A stretch of 38,248 bases of DNA from positions 1 to 38,248 of IMG/VR virus record IMGVR_UViG_3300027752_000043. One strand, 5' to 3'. The notes beneath the pieces were generated by a model. That model had not been told where the DNA came from. It saw nothing but the letters and a program-made list of their open reading frames with translations, and ran no database searches. Positions 25,670 through 32,636 of this stretch are shown here, piece by piece. The DNA comes from a virus. The translations under genes and the position numbers were made by a program. Each line of letters begins with the position of its first letter. The stretch's first letter is position 1.

Positions 25670-25677
25670 TATTTATT
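25670..25677 (-). promoter_or_regulatory. T4-type late promoter motif
   Basis: Minus strand TATAATAAATACTAATAGGAGCAC, about 17 nt upstream of ATG 25653, in the short gap after the gp5-like gene. TAAATAC core plus an AT-rich upstream. Confidence 0.55.
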
Positions 25678-27181
25678 ATAGATCGTTTATAGGAGTTCTG
25701 TCAGTGTGTACTGGACGTTCTTCCATGTGTATATCTTGGCTTTCTGTATCAACTGCTTCTGTTTTATCAGGAGCTGTTTCAAGTGGGTTCCAGTTTTCGT
25801 GCCCTTGCCACGGTTCGTGCTGCGGAACTCGTTGCGGAAACTTTGCTTTAACTGCATCTGCTGCTGCTTCTGCTGCTGGGCCATTGAGATTGATATCACC
25901 CCCAGAGATTGTTGTATTTGCTGCTCCAACAGAAAAGTCTCCTCCGGCAGTATTTTTAAAGGCACCGCCACTTTTGGCATTGATCTCTCCGCCGGCCGAA
26001 ATATTGCCGTTAGCACCTACTTTTATTTCTAAGTTAACTGCTGCACTTTGATATATACTTCCATTTACAATCATATTAATGTTTCTACCAGCTTCAAAGT
26101 TAATATCTCTGTCTGCTACAAAGTTAAAATCTGTTTCTGTGTGAAAACTAATACTATCTTTTGCATAAACGTCAAGTTTTCCGTTGCTGGTCATTTCAAT
26201 CCATGCAGTTCCTTGACTGTTATTAATATAAATCAAGTCTTCGCTAGTATTAATCATTATTTGGGCGCCGGTTCTAGTTCTAAATCTGATCATTTCGTTT
26301 GCAGGTCTAGTAACATCGCCGCCAGCTTCGCTTGCTTCTTTGTTTAGGTATTTGTAAGGAGTATCAGAAGGCGAGCCTTCTCTTATTAGTTTATCATCGC
26401 CGTCGTCAATAACAAAACTACTGCTTCCTAAGCGATTAGTATGAACAGTTGCTTGACTTTCTTTTAATCCAATTCTACCTTGTGGAGATCCACCTCTTTT
26501 ATCAACAGGTCCAGGACTACTGATTCCAATAACTGCACTAGGGTACTCACGCTGAGCACTACTAGTTGTTATACCTCTAATATCGTCTTCAACTAAACCT
26601 TGTTCTTGTAACTGTGCTAAAAAATCATCATTAACTGGTCTTTTATATTTTACAGGATTGTTTGTTTGTGCTTTTGTTGTTTTTTTATTGTATTCACCGG
26701 CTGGTAACTTTTTACCCTTTAACTCTTTTGGGATATTTCCTGGTGTAAGCTGTTCTGTTGCAGGCTGTCCGCCTGGTAACATAAATGTCATGCCTCTTTC
26801 TGGCACACACCCAAACCAATATCCAAACTCTCTGCTTCCTTCAACAAATGTACACAATACTAACGTTCCTGGATCTGGAGGGATTGCCCAAAAGCCATAA
26901 CTTTTTTGTGTGTTTGAATAACTATCGTTTTTTCCTAAGTGTTGTGCTCCTGTCACACCATAAAACGGACTTGCATAATAAACAATAGAAGTTTGTCCTA
27001 GTGTTTCTCCTGCTCCGCCAGCATCGCTGATCTTTAACAACTCAACTTCTAATGCACCTAAGTATAAAGGATCGGCATGTTTAATAACTCTTGCCAAATA
27101 CGGTCCGGCATTACTAGTTGACTGGCCGGTGTCTACTGATCTAGACTGTTCTGGTTTGATTTGTCCTGTTTGATTTACCAT
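25676..27181 (-). CDS. gp5: baseplate hub / spike protein, gp5-like without a lysozyme domain
   Basis: 501 residues. Residues ~28-125 fit the gp5/VgrG OB-fold: ARVIKHADPLYLGALEVELL, SPFYGVTG, GFWAIPPDPGTLVLCTFVEG and FGYWFGCVPE. A polar linker follows (about 130-280). Residues ~285-440 are a regular beta-helix-like sequence with the alternating pattern typical of phage spikes (LDVYAKDSISFHTETDFNF, DRDINFEAGRNINMIVNGSI, GNISAGGEINAKSGG). The C-terminus has HEPWQGHENWNP. T4 gp5 has a lysozyme domain between OB-fold and needle; no such domain or its catalytic pattern is visible here. The protein should form the trimeric needle that punctures the outer membrane. Start ATG 27181 has AAGGAT upstream, 9 nt after the hub gene stop. 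Confidence 0.82.
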   Translation of the reverse strand: MVNQTGQIKPEQSRSVDTGQSTSNAGPYLARVIKHADPLYLGALEVELLKISDAGGAGETLGQTSIVYYASPFYGVTGAQHLGKNDSYSNTQKSYGFWAIPPDPGTLVLCTFVEGSREFGYWFGCVPERGMTFMLPGGQPATEQLTPGNIPKELKGKKLPAGEYNKKTTKAQTNNPVKYKRPVNDDFLAQLQEQGLVEDDIRGITTSSAQREYPSAVIGISSPGPVDKRGGSPQGRIGLKESQATVHTNRLGSSSFVIDDGDDKLIREGSPSDTPYKYLNKEASEAGGDVTRPANEMIRFRTRTGAQIMINTSEDLIYINNSQGTAWIEMTSNGKLDVYAKDSISFHTETDFNFVADRDINFEAGRNINMIVNGSIYQSAAVNLEIKVGANGNISAGGEINAKSGGAFKNTAGGDFSVGAANTTISGGDINLNGPAAEAAADAVKAKFPQRVPQHEPWQGHENWNPLETAPDKTEAVDTESQDIHMEERPVHTDRTPINDL

Positions 27182-27190
27182 TTAATATCC

Positions 27191-29581
27191 TTAGTTAAAT
27201 CCAGTGTTTAGTTGATCGCCAGGGCCTGCATCTTTAACTTTAAATGCCTGATCGCTTGTTCCAGCAGTATTAGTATCTTCTGGTTGACCTCTGCGTCTTA
27301 ATAATGTAAGTTCTTGTGTAAACTTTCCTCGTTGAATACGGTTTTCAATAGCTGTTACTCTATACAATCCACTAAACTGCGTAACTGGTACTGTATCTTC
27401 AGGAAATATCATTCCGCCTGTGTTAGGATCGTAGTCAATGGGTGTTCTAAAGTTTAAAATAACATCTGACTCGCTGCGTTGATAATCTATTTGTCCATTT
27501 GCAGTACTGTTTAAATCGCCCGGTGCATCTGTCCAGTTTCCCATTCCGCTGTCTACAATAAAATACGGATCGCCAAGTATTGTTAACCTTACTTCCACAA
27601 GATCCATACTACCACTTCCTAGTATTTGATCATGAAACTGTCTAGCCCATCGTATTTTACTATTGTCAATGCCTGCTCCTCCAAATCCTTGTGTACTCAT
27701 TGCAGGACCAAACGCTTGTGTTGCTAATCCTGTAAAACTGTTTGATCCAGACGGGGTAATAGTTAGTCCTAGCTGCTCCGGAGTTTGTTGTAATACTTTA
27801 AACTGTGTTCCTCCAGTTTTTGCATCTAAACTGCCTTGAGATACATCAGGTTGAATAAACTGAAAGAACGATGCTCTAAAGTTTATGTCAAAGTCAATAA
27901 TATCAGTGTTTGCACCAGAGTATATATAGTTGTATTCTTTTTTTGCTTGCTGTCTTAGCGGAGCATACGAGATACCAGCTTGCCCTGGATTTTGTAAGTG
28001 ACTACTATGAACTAGATACTCTACAACTTTATAATGCGTTACTGTTGCATCAGTACCAAACACATTTTCTTGTGTTGAGTTAGGTTTTAAGTACGATTCT
28101 GCATCAATTCTAAACATTGGAATCATACCGTTTTCATCAGGTGCTCGATCTTTTATTTCTTTACCCCAACTGCTTGACAAAATAACATCTTCGATGATTT
28201 TTACCATCGAAGTTCCTTTGCTGTAACTAAAAACTCGCTCGTCATTGCTTATTGTATTCTTGGCTCTAGTGAAAACTTTATTTTTACTGTCGTACACCTG
28301 GCCGGTTTGTGCCATAGGTACTGTACCACTTTCTTCAAACCCATCAATAAGTCTTGCCTGACCAATAGGGTTTAAACTACCAGGAGATTGTGCTATTTTT
28401 GACAACTGATCGCCTATAGAACTCTTAGTTAATATCTGTCCTGTTATCATACTTAGGAAGGATTCAAAGTTTTGTGGGGCTTGAGATCCTAGAAATCCAC
28501 TTATACTTTCAAATAAGCCTTGTACGTTTCCTGCTTTAAAGTTAGTAAGCATTCCTCCAAGACTTTTATCAAATCCGCCAGCTAGTCCACCTAATAAACC
28601 GCCTGCTGCGCCGCCTATGCTGCCCAAAGAGCCGCCTAAGGCACCTGCTACTGCTCCAGCTGCACTATTCTGAAAACTGTTCTTTAGACTGTTGCCATTT
28701 GCAAGGCCGCCTATAACGCCTCCTACTACTCCAGCTGCTACTGCACCAAAAATACCATTGCCTCTGCCACCGCCATTTGACTTTGTGGTAGCTCCTCCGC
28801 CGGTTGTGTTTGCTTGTCTAGCAGGATTAACATCTGTTGCAATGTCGTTTGGAAATGTAATAACATATTCCTTTGCTTCTGCTGTTTGATTTGCATTTTT
28901 GAGCTCACCGAAGAAGCCATTAATAATAGTAACTAGCGATTGCTCACCACTTTGTAATAACTTTTCAATACTATTACCAGTTAATGCTACATCAACTGGT
29001 ATACCTACTACATCATCAAGATATGCTTGCTCATTCCATGGAAGAGCTTCTACTTGGTACGTTGTTCCTCCGGCTCCTACGTCAAACTCTACATTTGTAA
29101 GTTTACAAGGAATGTCTCTACGTAGATTTAGTCCAGATTCAGTAACTATAACGTCACCATCGTCGTCATATCCAATAAACTCCATTGATAACATAAAAGG
29201 AGCGTTTGCATAGTTCTGATATCCGCTCATAGTTGCAGCGATCTGCAATGTTTCAAGGAATAACCCCATGCTATATGGTTCAGATACTTGAAAAGTAACA
29301 AATGTAGCATTTGTACTGCGAGATTTTGTATTTGGAACACACAATGCATCAATACTAACGTTATCAATAAAGTATTCGAGCTTGCCGCCAATAACATCTT
29401 CGTACACTGTAGTAACTTTGTTGTCGCCTGCGCCTCCTCCGCTTCTAAGTATAACATTTTGCGGACCATATGCTCTATAAGTTTCGTTAGGCACAGCTAT
29501 TTCATCTCTTGTTAAACAAGAAAGCGTAAAAATAGTATTAAAACTAGAAAACTGATGTAAACTGTTGGTTTCGATTGCCAT
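27191..29581 (-). CDS. probable baseplate hub protein (gp27-like position) with glycine-rich insert
   Basis: 796 residues. The N-terminal ~250 residues are mixed alpha/beta with FVTFQVSEPYSMGLFLETLQ and FMLSMEFIGYDDDGDVIV, then TYQVEALPWNEQAYLDDV. Residues ~269-367 are an almost pure Gly/Ala/Leu/Ser/Asn stretch with repeated GG and GxxxG spacing (GAVAAGVVGGVIGGLANGNS, GGAAGGLLGGLAGG). The C-terminal part has MDLVEVRLTILGDPYFIVDS and LYRVTAIENRIQRGKFTQEL, a pattern seen in tail hub proteins (gp27/gpD type) that end in a small beta domain. Its place between gp53 and the gp5-like spike supports a hub role, but homology to gp27 is not demonstrated. It is coupled to gp53 by TAATG. Confidence 0.6.
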   Translation of the reverse strand: MAIETNSLHQFSSFNTIFTLSCLTRDEIAVPNETYRAYGPQNVILRSGGGAGDNKVTTVYEDVIGGKLEYFIDNVSIDALCVPNTKSRSTNATFVTFQVSEPYSMGLFLETLQIAATMSGYQNYANAPFMLSMEFIGYDDDGDVIVTESGLNLRRDIPCKLTNVEFDVGAGGTTYQVEALPWNEQAYLDDVVGIPVDVALTGNSIEKLLQSGEQSLVTIINGFFGELKNANQTAEAKEYVITFPNDIATDVNPARQANTTGGGATTKSNGGGRGNGIFGAVAAGVVGGVIGGLANGNSLKNSFQNSAAGAVAGALGGSLGSIGGAAGGLLGGLAGGFDKSLGGMLTNFKAGNVQGLFESISGFLGSQAPQNFESFLSMITGQILTKSSIGDQLSKIAQSPGSLNPIGQARLIDGFEESGTVPMAQTGQVYDSKNKVFTRAKNTISNDERVFSYSKGTSMVKIIEDVILSSSWGKEIKDRAPDENGMIPMFRIDAESYLKPNSTQENVFGTDATVTHYKVVEYLVHSSHLQNPGQAGISYAPLRQQAKKEYNYIYSGANTDIIDFDINFRASFFQFIQPDVSQGSLDAKTGGTQFKVLQQTPEQLGLTITPSGSNSFTGLATQAFGPAMSTQGFGGAGIDNSKIRWARQFHDQILGSGSMDLVEVRLTILGDPYFIVDSGMGNWTDAPGDLNSTANGQIDYQRSESDVILNFRTPIDYDPNTGGMIFPEDTVPVTQFSGLYRVTAIENRIQRGKFTQELTLLRRRGQPEDTNTAGTSDQAFKVKDAGPGDQLNTGFN

Positions 29582-29883
29582 TAGATGCCTAACCCTGGTT
29601 TAAGTTTTGATTTTTTAGGTAAAAATATCTCTGTGCCTGCTACAAAGTCAAATACAGGATCTTTTAGTGTTTCCATGTTACGTTGTGCAAACACCCACCA
29701 TAGATTTTTACTGCCATACAGGTCATGTGCTAATAAATCTGGTCTATTTGAATATTGCGGCATAATAGTATAAAGAACATCATCATCCTCTGCTGGAATA
29801 GGTCTTATTGACAGTATATCCAGCTCTCCAGCAGGTGAAACTTTTGTATTTGCATACGGACTTGTTTTTCCATAGGTTGCCAT
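29581..29883 (-). CDS. gp53: baseplate wedge protein gp53-like (LysM-like)
   Basis: 100 residues. The core YSNRPDLLAHDLYGSKNLWW (about residues 44-63), then VFAQRNMETLKDPVFDFVAG and IFLPKK, is the LysM-like motif found in gp53-type wedge proteins, which clamp the gp6/gp25 ring. It is shorter than T4 gp53 (196), as is usual for marine relatives. The N-terminus (ATYGKTSPYANTKVS) is polar, with no signal peptide. The ATG overlaps the upstream stop, and its own stop overlaps the next ATG, both as TAATG. Confidence 0.85.
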   Translation of the reverse strand: MATYGKTSPYANTKVSPAGELDILSIRPIPAEDDDVLYTIMPQYSNRPDLLAHDLYGSKNLWWVFAQRNMETLKDPVFDFVAGTEIFLPKKSKLKPGLGI

Positions 29884-30677
29884 TAGATAAATCCTTTATT
29901 TGCTAGGTTGCCATTAATAAACTCGTCCATATTAAAGCTAGAAATCTTACTTCTACTGTATGTTGGTCTGACTATGACGTTTAATAAGCTATTTGTAGGA
30001 ACCATTTGGTATGTAGATGCGTAATCGCCGTATTTTGTTGTATTAACCTTAATATAATCAACATCATTTGGTAAAGCAAAACTAAAGTTAGTTACTACCA
30101 CCGGAACATTGTTTAAAACATAGTCTCCATATCCGCTGAGTTTAACAACAGGCGGTGGCGCACCCTTTTCGCTGCTCTCTCCGTAAAACATCTTTGTTAA
30201 ACTTCTAAAAAAGTGTACACAAGCCACCCAATACTGGCCATCATCTTCTGTTTGTACCGGAAACTGTCCAGCAATTGTTATATCTTCGTGGTTACTGTTA
30301 ACATACTGAGGAAATCCATAGTTACTGTGTGTAGGAGTTAATGAATCGTAGCTGGCTGTGGTAGACATTGTTATATCAGGAGTGACCGGGAACACTGCAA
30401 AGCCGTCTGTGTTGTACAAAGGTGCTAGTATAGCACTACTTTTAAACGTTGATATAAAAGGAACCTTTATTTTAACACGCCAGTCCGGTACTGCATCGTT
30501 AGTAGGAGCAAACCGAGCAGTAGTTACAGACTGTGCAGTAGGTTCAGCACCGGCAAGTAAGTCTCCAAGCCGAGCTTGCTTTAAAAAGTTATTTCTGTTA
30601 TAAGATTCCTGTCTCGAATTCTGTTGTCTGTTGTTTTCAGTGTACGATGGAACACTTTGTTTAGTATTATGGGCCAT
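29883..30677 (-). CDS. tail-tube-fold baseplate protein (gp48/gp54-like candidate)
   Basis: 264 residues. After a polar N-terminus (about residues 1-60, Asn/Gln/Arg-rich) comes VPDWRVKIKVPFISTFKSSA, then FPVTPDITMSTTASYDSLTP, ITIAGQFPVQTEDDGQYWVA and VVKLSGYGDYVLNNVPVVVT with NFSFALPNDVDYI. This order of strands and the helix in the middle (WVACVHFFRSLTKMFYG) is what I expect for a tail-tube-type fold as used by tube caps and initiators at the top of the hub. It is the first gene of the leftward late operon, followed by gp53. Which of gp48 or gp54 it represents cannot be decided. Start ATG 30677 has TAGGAGATATAA upstream and a late-promoter motif at 30695-30701. Confidence 0.6.
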   Translation of the reverse strand: MAHNTKQSVPSYTENNRQQNSRQESYNRNNFLKQARLGDLLAGAEPTAQSVTTARFAPTNDAVPDWRVKIKVPFISTFKSSAILAPLYNTDGFAVFPVTPDITMSTTASYDSLTPTHSNYGFPQYVNSNHEDITIAGQFPVQTEDDGQYWVACVHFFRSLTKMFYGESSEKGAPPPVVKLSGYGDYVLNNVPVVVTNFSFALPNDVDYIKVNTTKYGDYASTYQMVPTNSLLNVIVRPTYSRSKISSFNMDEFINGNLANKGFI

Positions 30678-30694
30678 TTATATCTCCTACATAG

Positions 30695-30701
30695 TATTTA
30701 G
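30695..30701 (-). promoter_or_regulatory. T4-type late promoter motif at head of leftward operon
   Basis: Minus strand CTAAATACTATGTAGGAG, 18 nt upstream of the ATG at 30677. It directly abuts the -35 box (30702-30707) of the rightward gp55 promoter. Confidence 0.6.
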
Positions 30702-30730
30702 TTGACAAAATAATGTATGTATATTATAAT
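30702..30730 (+). promoter_or_regulatory. sigma70-type early promoter of gp55
   Basis: TTGACA (30702-30707) and TATAAT (30725-30730) are both perfect consensus boxes with 17 nt between them. Expected transcription start is near 30737, inside or just next to the AAAGGAG ribosome binding site (30736-30742) of gp55, so the leader would be only about 13 nt. It should be read by unmodified host RNA polymerase. Confidence 0.85.
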
Positions 30731-30749
30731 AAATTAAAGGAGTCTATAA

Positions 30750-31571
30750 ATGGCCAGAAAAGTTAACTATCTCAACAATAAAGACATGTTAAAAGAGATT
30801 CATAAGAGTAAAGCAACATTTTGTAGCTATGTTGCGCCAGAATATGCAGATCATGACATTATCTTGCCGGATGTGAGCAAGATCAACATCAGAACTATTG
30901 CAGAAGCAAAGAGAAACAAGGCAAAACTACTAGGTTCTCGTGCTTACGAAGCTGCAAAGGCTGCTGGTCAGAAGGTAAAGATGGCAGAGTTTGAAGTAGA
31001 TTATAGAACTATGGAAAAGAATGAACTAATCTTCCGTGTTATGACGTTTGACCATATTCCTGAAGAACCCGGACGTAAAAAGAACCCAAAAACAGTAGCA
31101 GATCATAAAACCAAGCTAAACTTTCCTCCCTTTATGCATTATAAGTTTGACGACGAAGACAATCTTGTATGTGTAGGCAAAAGTCATTGGGAAGGTGGTA
31201 TGGAAAACGGTTGTTTTAGCAAAACTCACGGAATGGCAACTAGAACACTTGCAAGTATGTGGATGAAACTGTGCGATCGCTATGCTACTCGTGGCAATGT
31301 TCGTGGTTATACATACAATGACGAAATGCGTGGACAAGCTATCCTACAGTTAGCACAGATTGGCTTACAGTTTGACGAATCTAAGTCAGATAATCCGTTT
31401 GCATACTACACAGCAGCAGTTACTAACAGTTTTGTTCGTGTTATCAACATCGAAAAACGTAATCAAAACATTCGCGACGACATCTTAGAGCAAAACGGGT
31501 TAGATCCTTCGCATACAAGACTACACGCAGGCGAATGGGAAGCTGCTGTTAAGCGTGAAGAAAAGAAATAG
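30750..31571 (+). CDS. gp55: late-transcription sigma factor gp55, with long N-terminal extension
   Basis: 273 residues, against 185 in T4. The N-terminus VNYLNNKDMLKEI aligns by eye with T4 gp55 YNYVNNKELLQAI. The sigma region-2-like part is at about residues 168-250: MWMKLCDRYATRGNVRGYTY, DEMRGQAILQLAQIGLQFDE, then NPFAYYTAAVTNSFVRVINI matching T4 [20 protein letters not shown]. Residues ~20-165 form an extra region with FPPFMHYKFDDEDNLVCVG and WEGGMENGCFSKTHG. gp55 replaces the host sigma factor on RNA polymerase and recognises TATAAATA-type promoters; eight such motifs are seen in this window. AAAGGAG lies 7 nt before ATG 30750, under a perfect early promoter. It leads the rightward gene block. 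Confidence 0.92.
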   Translation: MARKVNYLNNKDMLKEIHKSKATFCSYVAPEYADHDIILPDVSKINIRTIAEAKRNKAKLLGSRAYEAAKAAGQKVKMAEFEVDYRTMEKNELIFRVMTFDHIPEEPGRKKNPKTVADHKTKLNFPPFMHYKFDDEDNLVCVGKSHWEGGMENGCFSKTHGMATRTLASMWMKLCDRYATRGNVRGYTYNDEMRGQAILQLAQIGLQFDESKSDNPFAYYTAAVTNSFVRVINIEKRNQNIRDDILEQNGLDPSHTRLHAGEWEAAVKREEKK

Positions 31572-31572
31572 G

Positions 31573-31601
31573 TTGCATCCTTTAATAATCTAGTTTATAA
31601 T
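31573..31601 (+). promoter_or_regulatory. possible weak promoter of gp47
   Basis: TATAAT (31596-31601) is a perfect -10 box, with TTGCAT (31573-31578) 17 nt upstream as a poor -35. Transcription would begin about 31608, just before the gp47 start. It could supplement read-through from the gp55 promoter. Confidence 0.45.
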
Positions 31602-31610
31602 ATACAAGAA

Positions 31611-32636
31611 ATGGAGAATAGCTTGTTTAAAAAAGCAGCAGTGTTTACTGACATACACTTAGGTATGAAAGGTAACAGCAAAGTCCATAATCAGGACTGC
31701 GAAGACTATATCGACTGGTACATTGAACAAGCTAAGGCTCATGGGTGTGAGACTGGGTTGTTTTGTGGCGACTGGCATCATAATCGCAACAGTCTTAACC
31801 TTACAACTATGGGTACAACCATTAGACTATTAGAAAAACTTGGCAAAGCGTTTGAAAAGTTCTATATGTTTGCTGGTAACCACGACTTATACTACAAAGA
31901 CAACAGAGATATTTCATCAACCGAGTTTGCAAGGCACATACCAGGCATTACCGTAATAGATCAAATGATGGTCGAAGACGATGTTGCACTGGTTCCGTGG
32001 CTAGTTGGCGACGAGTGGAAGAAGATTGAAAAGTTAAAAGCAAAATACTTGTTTGGTCACTTCGAACTCCCATCGTTTTATATGAACGCTATGGTACAAA
32101 TGCCCGACCACGGAGAATTAAAAGCTGAACACTTTAAGAACCAAGAGTATGTGTTCAGTGGACATTTCCACAAACGCCAGAAGCAAGGTAAAGTACATTA
32201 CATTGGTAATGCGTTTCCACACAACTATGCCGACACGTGGGACGATGACCGAGGTATGATGGTACTCGACAAAGAGAACAACGCCGAGCCACTGTATATT
32301 AACTGGCCGGACTGTCCTAAGTATCGTACAGTTAAACTAAGTCAGTTGATTGACGAGAAAGATACACTTATCAAACCAAACATGTACATGAGAGTAACAC
32401 TTGATATTGATATTAGCTACGAAGAGGCTAGTTTCATTAAAGAAACATTCATGGAGCAATATGAATGTCGTGAGATTACACTTATACCACAGAAGCACCT
32501 TGAAGAAATGAATTCCGATCTTGATATTGCACAGTTTGAAAGTGTAGATCAGATTGTAAGCAAAGAAATACAAGCCATCGACACCGAGACGTTCGATAAA
32601 AAACTTTTACTAGACATTTATAATGAGCTAACATGA
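31611..32636 (+). CDS. gp47: recombination nuclease subunit gp47 (SbcD/Mre11-like)
   Basis: 341 residues, matching T4 gp47 (339). Metallophosphoesterase motifs are intact: TDIHLG (D14, H16), GDWHHN (D54), GNHD (89-92), FGHFE (H150) and GHFHKR (H185, H187). With gp46 it forms the SbcCD/Mre11-Rad50-type nuclease that resects DNA ends for recombination-dependent replication and helps degrade host DNA. The start is ambiguous: ATG 31611 has no Shine-Dalgarno, whereas TTG 31623 has GGAG at 31613-31616 with 6 nt spacing and would give a product starting four residues later, closer to the short T4 N-terminus. The stop overlaps the gp46 start as ATGA, implying coupled translation. Confidence 0.94.
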   Translation: MENSLFKKAAVFTDIHLGMKGNSKVHNQDCEDYIDWYIEQAKAHGCETGLFCGDWHHNRNSLNLTTMGTTIRLLEKLGKAFEKFYMFAGNHDLYYKDNRDISSTEFARHIPGITVIDQMMVEDDVALVPWLVGDEWKKIEKLKAKYLFGHFELPSFYMNAMVQMPDHGELKAEHFKNQEYVFSGHFHKRQKQGKVHYIGNAFPHNYADTWDDDRGMMVLDKENNAEPLYINWPDCPKYRTVKLSQLIDEKDTLIKPNMYMRVTLDIDISYEEASFIKETFMEQYECREITLIPQKHLEEMNSDLDIAQFESVDQIVSKEIQAIDTETFDKKLLLDIYNELT

